DNA from: Steroidobacteraceae bacterium
GTDB taxonomy: Bacteria > Pseudomonadota > Gammaproteobacteria > Steroidobacterales > Steroidobacteraceae
Reading direction: 5' to 3'
Assembly: GCA_017853555.1 (NCBI GenBank)
Contig: JAFMJH010000008.1
Location: forward strand, 1-64,000
DNA length: 64,000 nucleotides
The notes below the pieces were generated by a model. That model searched no databases. It was not told the origin of the DNA and saw only the letters and a list, made by a program, of their open reading frames with translations. Within the stretch, counting starts at the first letter, position 1. Each line of letters opens with the position of its first letter. The translations under genes were made by a program, and so were the position numbers. Shown piece by piece: positions 51,472-60,254 of this stretch.

Positions 51472-51488
51472 TTGGCACGTCAATTGCT
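51472..51488 (+). promoter_or_regulatory. Sigma-54 promoter for fliL operon
   Basis: TTGGCACGTCAATTGCT is a full match to the -24/-12 consensus TTGGCACG-N4-TTGCT, with GG and GC ten bases apart. Predicted start is near 51499, leaving a 31-base leader before ATG 51530. Confidence 0.9.
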
Positions 51489-51529
51489 AAATCGGTCTGC
51501 GGAACGGTTTCATGACGCCGGAGAGGCAG

Positions 51530-52027
51530 ATGGCGGACAGCGAAGTCAAAAAAGACGCACCGACCGAAGAGTCGAGCGCAGCGCCCTCGGGTCGTCGCAG
51601 GTTGTTGCTCGGCGGTGCCGCGCTCGCGTTGACCGGCATCGGCGGCGGCGCGGGATATTGGTTCTGGTGGCGCACACCGGCGCAGCCTGAGCCCGAACCG
51701 ATTCCTCCGCTGCAGTTCCTGACCCTCGAGCCACCGTTCGTGACGAATCTTGCGGGCGCGGACGCGCAGCGTCTGCTGCAGGTCGAGGTCAGCGTCGTCA
51801 CGCGTTCGCCGCACACGCTCGCGATTCTCAAGGATCACCAACCGATGCTGCGCGACGGTTTGCTGATGCTGTTCGCCTCGCAGGAGGTCGGCGCAGTGAG
51901 CCTGACCGCCGGCAAAGAAGCGCTGCGTCGTGCCGCACTCTCGACGGTGCGGCAGGTCGTGAAGCAAGTGGAGGGCGATCCCGTCACGGTGCTCAATGTG
52001 TTGTTCAACGGCTTCGTGGTGCAGTGA
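51530..52027 (+). CDS. fliL: Flagellar basal body-associated protein FliL
   Basis: The 165-residue inner-membrane protein has one N-terminal membrane helix (RRRLLLGGAALALTGIGGGAGYWFWW) and a periplasmic stator-associated domain (FLTLEPPFVTNLAGADAQRLLQVEVSV). ATG 51530 has GGAGAGG upstream and fits the sigma-54 start; the earlier in-frame ATG 51512 has a poor ribosome-binding site. It heads the fliLMNOPQR-flhBA block. Confidence 0.92.
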   Translation: MADSEVKKDAPTEESSAAPSGRRRLLLGGAALALTGIGGGAGYWFWWRTPAQPEPEPIPPLQFLTLEPPFVTNLAGADAQRLLQVEVSVVTRSPHTLAILKDHQPMLRDGLLMLFASQEVGAVSLTAGKEALRRAALSTVRQVVKQVEGDPVTVLNVLFNGFVVQ

Positions 52028-52031
52028 CCCC

Positions 52032-53009
52032 ATGGCCAACGAACCGATTTTGAACCAGGAAGAAGTCGATGCGCTGCTCGTCGGCATGGACGAGGGACGC
52101 GTGCCGCTCGCCGATCCGACCGGCGCGACGGATGTACGTCGTTATGAACTCGGACGCGAAGCGCGCATCGTGCGCGCCCGCATGCCGACGCTTGCAATGC
52201 TGAACGAGCGCTACGCGCGCCTCTATCGCCACAGCATCTGCAACATACTGCGCCGCTCCGCCGGCGTGATCGGCGGCCAGATCCGCATGGTGCAGTTCGC
52301 CGACTATCTCCAGAGCGTACGTACGCCATCCTCCATAAACCTGCTGCGCTTCGCGCCGTTGCGCGGCACCGTGCTGCTCGTGATGTCAGCGGATTTGGTG
52401 TTCGCGGTCGTCGAGAATTTTTTCGGCGGTCGCGTCCGGCCGACGCGTTACGAGACGCGCGACTTCACCGCCACCGAAACTCGCATCGTGCAGATGCTGC
52501 GCGACGCGGCACTCGTCGATCTGCGCGAGGCATGGAGCAGCATCATGCCCGTGACGATCGAGCTTGCCTCGAGCGAGACCAACCCGCAGTTCCTCACCGT
52601 CATGAGCCCGAACGACGTCGTCGTCGTGGCGGATTTCACGGTCGAGATCGAAAGCGTTTCGAGCACGATGTCGATCGCCATCCCGTACTCGTCGCTCGAA
52701 CCGCACAAAGAGCTGCTGGGCGGCAACGCTCACGAGAACGCGCGCGACGAGGACGGACGCTGGCACCGCAGCTTGCGCGAAGATCTTGAAGACGCCGATC
52801 TCGAGCTGCGCGCGGTTCTGGGTACGCGCGACGTTCGCCTCGCGCAGCTGCTCGATTTCCGGCCGGGTGACGTCGTGTCCTTCGAATTCGACGGACGCGC
52901 GACCGTGTTCGCCGAGGACGTGCCGTTTCTGCGTGGCCGCTACGGCGTCTCGCGCGGTCAGCAGGCCGTAAAGGTCGAGCAGCGATGCATAGGCGGGAGA
53001 GGCACATGA
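52032..53009 (+). CDS. fliM: Flagellar motor switch protein FliM
   Basis: The 325-residue C-ring protein begins with ILNQEEVDALLVGM, a well-kept CheY-P binding motif. The middle domain contains GGQIRMVQFADYLQSVRTPSSINLLRFAPLRG, and the C-terminus is FliN-like. The kept CheY motif implies that chemotaxis genes exist elsewhere in the genome. ATG 52032 is four bases after fliL; it overlaps fliN by four bases. Confidence 0.96.
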   Translation: MANEPILNQEEVDALLVGMDEGRVPLADPTGATDVRRYELGREARIVRARMPTLAMLNERYARLYRHSICNILRRSAGVIGGQIRMVQFADYLQSVRTPSSINLLRFAPLRGTVLLVMSADLVFAVVENFFGGRVRPTRYETRDFTATETRIVQMLRDAALVDLREAWSSIMPVTIELASSETNPQFLTVMSPNDVVVVADFTVEIESVSSTMSIAIPYSSLEPHKELLGGNAHENARDEDGRWHRSLREDLEDADLELRAVLGTRDVRLAQLLDFRPGDVVSFEFDGRATVFAEDVPFLRGRYGVSRGQQAVKVEQRCIGGRGT

Positions 53010-53353
53010 CCGAAACGACGGACCAAACGCCGCGCACCGCGAATTTCGAACAATTGCAGGGCGCAGTCACGACAACCGAGAGTGCGTCGTCGGACGTCAA
53101 TCTCGACGTGATCCTCGAGGTCCCGGTGACGTTGTCGATGGAGGTCGGACGCACCCGCATTCCGATCCGCAATCTTTTGCAGCTCAATCAGGGTTCGGTC
53201 ATCGAGCTCGAGCGCGTGGCCGGCGATCCGCTCGACGTGTTCGTGAACGGTACGCTGGTGGCGCACGGCGAGGTCGTCGTCGTCAACGACAAATTCGGCA
53301 TACGTTTGACCGACGTCGTGTCGCCGGCGGAGCGGATCCGCAAGCTGCGATGA
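53006..53353 (+). CDS. fliN: Flagellar motor switch protein FliN
   Basis: The 115-residue protein contains the surface-presentation core LDVILEVPVTLSMEVGRTRIPIRNLLQLNQGSVIELERVAGDPLDVFVNG. It forms the base of the C ring with FliM. ATG 53006 overlaps the fliM stop; the ORF start at 52985 is not needed. It overlaps fliO by four bases. Confidence 0.96.
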   Translation: MTETTDQTPRTANFEQLQGAVTTTESASSDVNLDVILEVPVTLSMEVGRTRIPIRNLLQLNQGSVIELERVAGDPLDVFVNGTLVAHGEVVVVNDKFGIRLTDVVSPAERIRKLR

Positions 53354-53658
53354 GTTACGCGGTCCCGAGTGCCCATGTTGCCGAGGCGGGTGCCGGCGAT
53401 CCGCTGCAGGTGACGCTTTCTTTGCTCGCCGTGCTGGCGACGATCGTCGCCCTCGGCTGGCTCGCACGCAGATGGCGTCGGATTCTGCCGCAGCGCCACG
53501 GACCGCTGCGGGTGGTGGATGAAATTGCGATCGGCCCGAAAGACAAGGTCGTGCTGTTGGCCTGCGGTGAGCGTCAACTGTTGATCGGCGTCGGCGAGCG
53601 AGGCAGCACGGTACTCGCCCGGTCGATCCGGCCGACGCCCTGCGGAGATCAATCGTGA
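53350..53658 (+). CDS. fliO: Flagellar biosynthesis protein FliO
   Basis: The 102-residue protein has one membrane helix ([18 protein letters not shown]) and a short cytoplasmic domain ([30 protein letters not shown]). FliO helps FliP assemble. It overlaps fliN and fliP by four bases each. Confidence 0.9.
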   Translation: MSYAVPSAHVAEAGAGDPLQVTLSLLAVLATIVALGWLARRWRRILPQRHGPLRVVDEIAIGPKDKVVLLACGERQLLIGVGERGSTVLARSIRPTPCGDQS

Positions 53659-54419
53659 TCGCGGGGCGCATCTTCGGCCGCGCCGTGACGCTGAGCGCCG
53701 CAATCGCCCTGGCGTATGCGCTTCCGGTGGACGCTGCGGAGCTCACGCTGCCGGCCCTCACCGTCAAGCAGGCGAGCGGTGGCGGCACGACCTACGGTCT
53801 CACGCTGCAAGTGTTGCTGTTGATGACCGCGCTGTCGTTTTTGCCGGCGGTGCTGTTGATGATGACGGCGTTCACGCGCATCGTGATCGTGCTCGGCATC
53901 TTGCGGCAGGCCATCGGTGCGGGGCAGACGCCGCCGAATCAGGTGTTGATCGGGCTCGCGCTATTCATGACGTTTTTCGTCATGGCACCGACCTTCGATC
54001 GGATCAACGCCGAGGCCTTCCAGCCCTACAGCGAAGGTCGGCTCGACGCCCTGCAGGCGCTCGAGCGCGCCGCTGACCCCTTGCGCAAATTCATGCTCGA
54101 TCAGACGCGCGAGGCCGACGTTGCCACCTTCGTCGGCATCGCCGGTGGCAAAGGCTACGAGCGACCCGAGGACGTGCCGCTCAGCATTCTTGTTCCGGCC
54201 TTCGTCACGAGTGAACTGAAAAGCGCCTTCACGATCGGCTTCATGCTGTTCATCCCCTTCGTGATCATCGATCTCGTGGTCGCGAGCGTACTCATGTCCA
54301 TGGGCATGATGATGCTCTCGCCGGTCCTGATCTCGCTGCCGTTCAAGCTGATGCTGTTCGTGCTGGTCGACGGCTGGTCGCTGGTGATGGGCACACTGGC
54401 TGCGAGTTTCGTGCGATGA
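53655..54419 (+). CDS. fliP: Flagellar export gate protein FliP
   Basis: The 254-residue protein has a cleavable signal ([14 protein letters not shown]) and the export-gate motifs [52 protein letters not shown] and [41 protein letters not shown]. It forms the core export channel with FliQ and FliR. GTG start at 53655. Confidence 0.97.
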   Translation: MIAGRIFGRAVTLSAAIALAYALPVDAAELTLPALTVKQASGGGTTYGLTLQVLLLMTALSFLPAVLLMMTAFTRIVIVLGILRQAIGAGQTPPNQVLIGLALFMTFFVMAPTFDRINAEAFQPYSEGRLDALQALERAADPLRKFMLDQTREADVATFVGIAGGKGYERPEDVPLSILVPAFVTSELKSAFTIGFMLFIPFVIIDLVVASVLMSMGMMMLSPVLISLPFKLMLFVLVDGWSLVMGTLAASFVR

Positions 54420-54429
54420 GGTACGCGCC

Positions 54430-54699
54430 GTGACACCCGAACGCGTATTGGTGATCGGTCATGACGCGCTGCTGACGATGCTGCTGCTCGCGAGCCCGCT
54501 TTTGATCGTCGCGCTGGTGGTCGGTCTCGCGATCGGCATCGTGCAGGCGGCCACGCAGATCAACGAAATGACGCTGGCGTTCATCCCGAAATTGCTTGCG
54601 ATGTCATTGACGATGGTGATCGCCGGACCGTGGATGCTCAAGGTCATCGTCGCGTACACGCGCGAGATGATCATCGCGATTCCCGGAATGTTGCGCTGA
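54430..54699 (+). CDS. fliQ: Flagellar export gate protein FliQ
   Basis: The 89-residue protein has two membrane helices and the motif LLIVALVVGLAIGIVQAATQINEMTLAFIPKL, typical of FliQ. GTG start at 54430, ten bases after fliP. It precedes fliR by one base. Confidence 0.96.
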   Translation: MTPERVLVIGHDALLTMLLLASPLLIVALVVGLAIGIVQAATQINEMTLAFIPKLLAMSLTMVIAGPWMLKVIVAYTREMIIAIPGMLR

Positions 54700-54700
54700 C

Positions 54701-55471
54701 ATGCTCGAAGTGACTCAGGCACAGCTTTGGCAGTGGATCGGCGCTGCGCTATGGCCGTTCGCGCGTATCGCGGCGTGCCTGATGATCGCGCCGACCATCG
54801 GCGCGCAGTTCGTACCGCGCCGAATACGCCTCGTGCTTGCCGCGGCGCTCGCCATCCTGGTCGCGCCACGACTCGTGATGCCGAGCGCGATCGATCCGCT
54901 CTCGGGTCTCGGCATCAAGATTCTGCTGGTGCAAATCGCGGTCGGGCTCGCGATCGGCTTCCTGATGCAACTGGTGTTCGATGCGGTCGGTCTCGCCGGG
55001 CAATTGTTGGCGAACGGAATGGGCCTGTCGTTCGCGTTCAATATCGATCCGCAACGCGGGGCTTCGACGGCGGCGGTCGGCCAGTTCTACATCGTGTTCG
55101 TGACGTTGACGTTTTTGGCGCTGGACGGCCATCTCGCGCTGCTCAAAACGTTGCTCGCGACGTTCGACGCCATTCCGGTCGCGACGCACTCCCTGTCGGC
55201 GAGATTCTTTCTGGACATCGCGGCGAGCGGCGGCACTCTGTTCGAGGGCGCCCTGCGGATCGCGCTGCCCGGGCTTGCAGCCCTCGTGATCGCCAATCTC
55301 GCCTTCGGCGTCGTCAGTCGCGCAGCGCCGTCCTTGAACATCCTGTCGGTCGGATTGCCCGCGGCCTTGCTGTTCGGCTTGTCGGTCCTGGTGTGGTCGC
55401 TCCCGGGTGTGCAATTCGGCTTCGAGCATTTGTTCGACGCGGCGCTGCAGCGCATCGGTGCATTGCGATGA
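54701..55471 (+). CDS. fliR: Flagellar export gate protein FliR
   Basis: The 256-residue integral membrane protein contains FARIAACLMIAPTIGAQFVPRRIRLVLAAALAILVAPRL and the conserved VGLAIGFLMQLVFDAVGLAGQLLANGMGLSFAFNIDPQ. It completes the FliPQR export gate. It overlaps flhB by four bases, as in many clusters. Confidence 0.96.
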   Translation: MLEVTQAQLWQWIGAALWPFARIAACLMIAPTIGAQFVPRRIRLVLAAALAILVAPRLVMPSAIDPLSGLGIKILLVQIAVGLAIGFLMQLVFDAVGLAGQLLANGMGLSFAFNIDPQRGASTAAVGQFYIVFVTLTFLALDGHLALLKTLLATFDAIPVATHSLSARFFLDIAASGGTLFEGALRIALPGLAALVIANLAFGVVSRAAPSLNILSVGLPAALLFGLSVLVWSLPGVQFGFEHLFDAALQRIGALR

Positions 55472-56586
55472 GCGGCGAGAGCGCGAGCGATCGCAGCCTC
55501 GAACCGACGGCCAAGCGACTCGACGACGCCCGCGAGCGGGGGCAGGTGCCGCGCTCGGCGGATTTGACCACCGCGGTGGTGATGGTGGTGTCGGTGCTGA
55601 TGCTTTGGTTGCTCGGGCCGTACGTGATGGGCGGGTTCATCGACGGCATGCGCGGCGGTCTCGAAATCGGCGCGACAACCTGGCGTAACCCGGACGCGAT
55701 GTCCTTCGCGCTCGCGGAGGTCGGGGCGCGTACCGTGCGCGGTCTGCTGCCGTGGTTTGCCGCCTGCTTGCTCGGCGCGATGGCTGCACCGACGCTGATC
55801 GGCGGATGGAATTTCTCTTTGCGCGCGCTGCAGTTCGACCCGGCGCGCCTCGATCCGCTCGCAGGTCTTGCGCGCATGGGCTCCGCCCGTGCCTGGATCG
55901 AACTTGGCAAGAGTCTGTTGAAGTTCGCCTTCGTGGCCGGTTGCGCCGTGCTTGTGCTGTACCGCGAGAGCACGGCGCTCGAGTCGCTCGCGCGCTACGC
56001 GATTCCTTCCGCGGGCGCTGCGGCCTGCGCGCTCATCGGCGAGGCCATGGTGCTGATGGCGGCGGCGCTAGGCGCGATCGCGCTCATCGATGCGCCGTGG
56101 CAGTTGTGGAGGCATCGGCGTGAATTGCGCATGACGCAGGAAGAAGTTCGCGAGGAATACCGCGAGTCCGAAGGCTCGCCCGAGACCAAATCCCGGTTGC
56201 GCGAGGTGCAACGCTCGATCGCCCGCGGCCGCATGCTCGAGGACGTCCCCAAAGCGACGGTCGTCATCACGAATCCTACGCACTATGCGGTGGCGTTGCG
56301 TTATCGCGCGGGCGAAGACGCCGCGCCGCTCGTGCTCGCCAAAGGCGCGGGTCATCTCGCCGCGTCGATCCGCGAGCTCGCGGGGCGACACGGGGTCGAG
56401 CTCGTCTCCGTCCCGCCGTTGGCACGCGTGTTGTATCGCAAGGTCGAGGTCGGCGCGACCATTCCGCCGCGTCTCTACGCCGCGGTGGCGCAGGTGCTGA
56501 CCTACGTCTGGCACGTCGAACTCATAAGGCGTCGCGGCGGCGTCCAACCATCTTTGCCGCAGATCGATCCGAGGATCGAGTCGTGA
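55468..56586 (+). CDS. flhB: Flagellar export switch protein FlhB
   Basis: The 372-residue membrane protein begins with the cytosolic leader DRSLEPTAKRLDDARERGQVPRSADLTTA and carries the autocleavage site NPTH near residue 269 (ATVVITNPTHYAVALRY). Cleavage lets export switch from hook to filament proteins, a step normally triggered by FliK. ATG 55468 overlaps fliR; the long ORF from 54727 lies in fliR. It overlaps flhA by four bases. Confidence 0.96.
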   Translation: MSGESASDRSLEPTAKRLDDARERGQVPRSADLTTAVVMVVSVLMLWLLGPYVMGGFIDGMRGGLEIGATTWRNPDAMSFALAEVGARTVRGLLPWFAACLLGAMAAPTLIGGWNFSLRALQFDPARLDPLAGLARMGSARAWIELGKSLLKFAFVAGCAVLVLYRESTALESLARYAIPSAGAAACALIGEAMVLMAAALGAIALIDAPWQLWRHRRELRMTQEEVREEYRESEGSPETKSRLREVQRSIARGRMLEDVPKATVVITNPTHYAVALRYRAGEDAAPLVLAKGAGHLAASIRELAGRHGVELVSVPPLARVLYRKVEVGATIPPRLYAAVAQVLTYVWHVELIRRRGGVQPSLPQIDPRIES

Positions 56587-58661
56587 GCGGCGAATCATCG
56601 ACCGTCGCGACCTTGGGCGCTTCGTTGCGACGCGGCGTCGGCGTTCCCATCGCCGTCATCGCGCTGCTTGCGATGGTCGTACTGCCGTTGCCGCCGTTCG
56701 TGCTCGACATCCTGTTCACGTTCAACATCGCCTTGTCGTTGATGATCGTCGTCGCGGTGTTCTCGATCCGGCGTCCGCTGGAATTCGCGACCTTTCCGAG
56801 CGTATTGCTCGTCGCAACGGTATTTCGACTTGCGCTGAACGTAGCCTCGACGCGGGTCGTGCTCATGAACGGGCACGGCGGCAGTGGCGCAGCCGGTCAC
56901 GTGATCGAGTCTTTCGGTCATTTCGTCATCGGCAGCAACTTTGCTGTCGGCATCGTCGTGTTCGTGATCCTCACGATCATCAACTTCGTCGTGATCACCA
57001 AGGGTGCAGGGCGCATCTCCGAAGTGAGCGCACGTTTCACGCTCGATGCGATGCCCGGCAAACAGATGGCCATCGATGCGGACCTCAATGCGGGATTGAT
57101 CGACCAGCAAGAAGCGCGCAACCGTCGCGCCGAGGTGCGTGCCGAAGCGGACTTCTACGGCTCGATGGATGGTGCGAGCAAGTTCGTGCGCGGCGACGCC
57201 ACCGCCGCGATCCTGATCCTGCTCGTGAACCTGCTCGGCGGGATCGCGATCGGCCCTTTGATGCACGACATGTCGCTCGGCGATGCGGCGCGCGTCTATA
57301 CGACCCTGACCATCGGCGACGGCCTGGTTGCGCAGATTCCCGCGCTGCTGCTGTCGATGGCGGTGGCGGTGATCGTGACGCGTATGTCGCGCGAGCAAGA
57401 CATCGGCGCCGAAGTGGCGCGGCAACTCGTCGGTGATCCGCGCTTGATCGCCGTCGCCGCCGTGATCCTCGGCTTGCTCGGTCTCATCCCCGGCATGCCG
57501 AACATCGTGTTTCTCGGCATGGCGATTCTCGCCGCGTGGCTTGCGCGACATTTGCAGGGGCGCGAACTCGAGCGCAGTCGCGAAGCACAACGCGTCCCGT
57601 TGACGCGGCCGCGCGGCGAGCCGCGCGATCTGTCGTGGGAGGATCTGCCGTCCGTGGATTTGATCGGCCTCGAGGTCGGCTATCGCCTCGTGCCGCTGGT
57701 GGATGCGGAGCAAGGCGGCGATCTGATGCCGCGCATCCGCGGCGTACGCCTGAAGCTCACGCAGGAGCTCGGGTTTCTCATCCCCGCCGTGCACATCCGC
57801 GACGATCTCGAACTCGCACCGAACGCTTATCGAATTTCTTTGAGCGGCGTGCCGGTGGGCGAGGGCATCGTGCATCCCGAACGCGAACTTGCCATCGACC
57901 CCGGTCGCGTATTCGGCACGATCGAAGGCCTCGCGACACGCGATCCGGCCTTCGGGCTCGACGCCTTGTGGATTGAGCCTGCGCTGCGCGAGCGCGCGCA
58001 GTCTTTCGGCTACACGGTGGTCGACGCCGGCACCGTGATCGCGACGCACCTCGGACAACTGGTCGGTCGCAATGCGCACGAGCTGCTGGGGCACGAGGAG
58101 GTGCAGAACCTGCTCGCGAACCTCGCCAAGAGCGCGCCGAAGTTGGTCGAGGATCTCGTGCCGAAGATTCTTCCGCTAGGCGTGCTCGTCAAAGTATTGC
58201 AGGGGCTGCTGAGCGAACGCGTACCGATACGCAATCTGCGCGCGATTCTCGAAGCCCTGGCCGAGATTGCGCCGAAGACCCAGGAGTCGTCGGCACTCAT
58301 CGCGCAAGTGCGCCTCGCCTTGGCGCGCCAGATCGTGCAGGACATCGCGGGACTCTCGACGGAATTGCCGGTGATCACGCTCGACGCCGGCATCGAGCAG
58401 GCCTTGTCGGTCGCACTCACCAACGGAGCGAGCGCAGGCATCGAACCGGGCCTCGCCGAACGCTTGCAAACGCGCCTCGCCGAGGCAGTGCAGCGCCAGG
58501 AGTTGACGGGTCATCCGAGCGTGTTGCTCGTGCCACCGACGCTGCGCAGCACGCTTGCACGATTTTTGCGCGCGACGGTGCCCGAGCTGCACGTGCTCGC
58601 GTGGAACGAAATTCCGGACAACCGACGCGTGCGACTCGTCAGCACGATCGGCCAACAGTGA
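56583..58661 (+). CDS. flhA: Flagellar export gate protein FlhA
   Basis: The 692-residue protein has eight predicted membrane helices and the FHIPEP hallmark RFTLDAMPGKQMAIDADLNAGLID, then a large cytoplasmic docking domain. Length matches E. coli FlhA (692). The GTG start at 56583 overlaps flhB. It lies eight bases before the FlhF-like gene. Confidence 0.97.
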   Translation: MSGESSTVATLGASLRRGVGVPIAVIALLAMVVLPLPPFVLDILFTFNIALSLMIVVAVFSIRRPLEFATFPSVLLVATVFRLALNVASTRVVLMNGHGGSGAAGHVIESFGHFVIGSNFAVGIVVFVILTIINFVVITKGAGRISEVSARFTLDAMPGKQMAIDADLNAGLIDQQEARNRRAEVRAEADFYGSMDGASKFVRGDATAAILILLVNLLGGIAIGPLMHDMSLGDAARVYTTLTIGDGLVAQIPALLLSMAVAVIVTRMSREQDIGAEVARQLVGDPRLIAVAAVILGLLGLIPGMPNIVFLGMAILAAWLARHLQGRELERSREAQRVPLTRPRGEPRDLSWEDLPSVDLIGLEVGYRLVPLVDAEQGGDLMPRIRGVRLKLTQELGFLIPAVHIRDDLELAPNAYRISLSGVPVGEGIVHPERELAIDPGRVFGTIEGLATRDPAFGLDALWIEPALRERAQSFGYTVVDAGTVIATHLGQLVGRNAHELLGHEEVQNLLANLAKSAPKLVEDLVPKILPLGVLVKVLQGLLSERVPIRNLRAILEALAEIAPKTQESSALIAQVRLALARQIVQDIAGLSTELPVITLDAGIEQALSVALTNGASAGIEPGLAERLQTRLAEAVQRQELTGHPSVLLVPPTLRSTLARFLRATVPELHVLAWNEIPDNRRVRLVSTIGQQ

Positions 58662-58669
58662 GGTGATCG

Positions 58670-59413
58670 ATGCTCGCCGTGTTGCAAGCACCCGATATGC
58701 AAAGCGCTTTGGCGCGGGCGCGCGAGCGCTGCGGCGCCGATGCCGTCGTCGTCGCCACGCGACGCACCGAGCATGGCGTGGAGATCGAGCTCGAGATGCC
58801 GGGCGAACGGCATGATTGGCTTGCCCAGGGCGGGCGGATGGTCGTCGTTGGCCCACCGGGCGCCGGCAAGAGCACCTTGCTCGCGGCACTCGCCGCACGC
58901 TGGGTGTTGCGCCACGGCGCACGACGCGCGCGACTCTTCGGCCTCGGCGCAGCGCATTCGCTCGCCGCACACGGTTTGCAACACGTCGGCCGCCTCGTCG
59001 GCCTGCCGACCGCTGCACATCCGACGGTGGATGAACTAATCGACGCGCTGCCGGCGTCGGAGTTGCACAGCCTGCAACTGATAGAAATTCCGACGCGCGC
59101 GATCGAGACGGCCGACCTCCTGCCGCTCGTCGGCGTGACGCCTTGTTCCGTATTGCTCGCCTTGCCTGCGACCTTGCATGCGCGTTCCGCGCAGCATGCC
59201 CTGCGGCGTCATCGCGCGGCGCGTCCGACGGCGGTGGTGCTCACGCACTGCGCCGACAGCGCCGCGCCGTATGAGGTGGTCGCTGCGGCGTCGGCGGCAG
59301 GACTGCCGATCGCCTATCGGCTCGTCGGTACCCGCATTCCGGACGACTTGCTGAACGCCGAGCACCCCGTCAAGACATCCTTACCGGAGCGAACCCGTCA
59401 TGCCGTCGCTTGA
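58670..59413 (+). CDS. flhF: Reduced FlhF-like protein (degenerate SRP-type GTPase)
   Basis: The 247-residue product lies between flhA and flhG, where flhF belongs. Its first 35 residues match the FlhF start (LQAPDMQSALARARERCGADAVVVATRR). The G domain follows at once, so about 150-200 residues of B/N domain are missing. A P-loop is kept as GPPGAGKST, but the G2 DTYRIGA is now LGAAHSLA, the G3 DTAG is LIEIPTRA and the G4 TKLD is LTHCAD. Only GTRIPDDL near the end resembles the FlhF finish. FlhF normally sets polar flagellum position. Confidence 0.78.
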   Translation: MLAVLQAPDMQSALARARERCGADAVVVATRRTEHGVEIELEMPGERHDWLAQGGRMVVVGPPGAGKSTLLAALAARWVLRHGARRARLFGLGAAHSLAAHGLQHVGRLVGLPTAAHPTVDELIDALPASELHSLQLIEIPTRAIETADLLPLVGVTPCSVLLALPATLHARSAQHALRRHRAARPTAVVLTHCADSAAPYEVVAAASAAGLPIAYRLVGTRIPDDLLNAEHPVKTSLPERTRHAVA

Positions 59414-60254
59414 ATTTCTGCGCCGCAAACCGGTCAACGTCATCGCCGTCACCGGCGGCAAGGGCGGAGTCGGCAAATCCGTACTCACCTTGAACCTTGC
59501 CGCCGCCTGCGCCGCGCTGGGTCGCGAGACGATGGTGCTCGACGGTGACCTCGGACTTGCCAATCTCGATGTCATGCTCGGCGTCATGCCGCGCCACACG
59601 CTCGCCGACGTCGTCGGCGGAGAGCTTGCGCTGTCGGACATCCTCATCGACGTCCGTCCGAAGTTGCGCATCGTGCCGGGCGCCTCGGGCATCGTGTCGA
59701 TGGCCGCCCTCGGCGGCGCCGAGCATCTGGGTCTGGTGCGCGCCTTCGGCGACGTCACGGCACAGTGCGAAGTGATGTTCGTCGATACCGCCGCGGGCAT
59801 CGCCCCGGGAACGCTGCAACTCATCCAGGCCGCGCAGCACGTCATCGTGGTGGTGTGCGACGAGCCGGCCTCCGTGACCGACGCCTATGCCTCGATCAAG
59901 GCGCTGCGCAAAGAATTCGACATCCGCCATTTCAAGATCGTCACCAACATGACGCGTCGCCCCGACGCGGGCGATCGCCTGTTCTCGACTCTGAATCGGG
60001 TCGCATCGCGTTTTCTGGACGTCATACTCGAGCATGCGGTGGACGTTCGCGAAGACGAGTTGCTGCGCCGCGCGATCCGTCGCCAGCGGCTCGTCGTCGA
60101 GGATTATCCGCACGCAAGTTCCTCGACCGCACTGCGCGCGCTGGCGGCGCGCTGCCTCGATTGGCCGCTTCCGAATGGGCCGCGCGGCAATATCGAATTC
60201 TTCGTCGAGCGCGCGCTGAAACGTGCCCCCGCGCAGCTGCAGGTGGTGCGATGA
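59400..60254 (+). CDS. flhG: MinD-like flagellar number regulator FlhG (FleN)
   Basis: The 284-residue ParA/MinD-type ATPase has a deviant Walker A (AVTGGKGGVGKS), DGDLGLANLDVMLGVMPRHTLADVV and FVDTAAGIAPGTLQLIQAAQH. FleN limits flagellar number by binding FleQ. The N-terminus starts MPSLEFLRRKPVNVIAVT and shows no DQAxxLR helix of the kind that activates FlhF in other lineages. It overlaps the FlhF-like gene by 14 bases and fliA by four. Confidence 0.93.
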   Translation: MPSLEFLRRKPVNVIAVTGGKGGVGKSVLTLNLAAACAALGRETMVLDGDLGLANLDVMLGVMPRHTLADVVGGELALSDILIDVRPKLRIVPGASGIVSMAALGGAEHLGLVRAFGDVTAQCEVMFVDTAAGIAPGTLQLIQAAQHVIVVVCDEPASVTDAYASIKALRKEFDIRHFKIVTNMTRRPDAGDRLFSTLNRVASRFLDVILEHAVDVREDELLRRAIRRQRLVVEDYPHASSSTALRALAARCLDWPLPNGPRGNIEFFVERALKRAPAQLQVVR

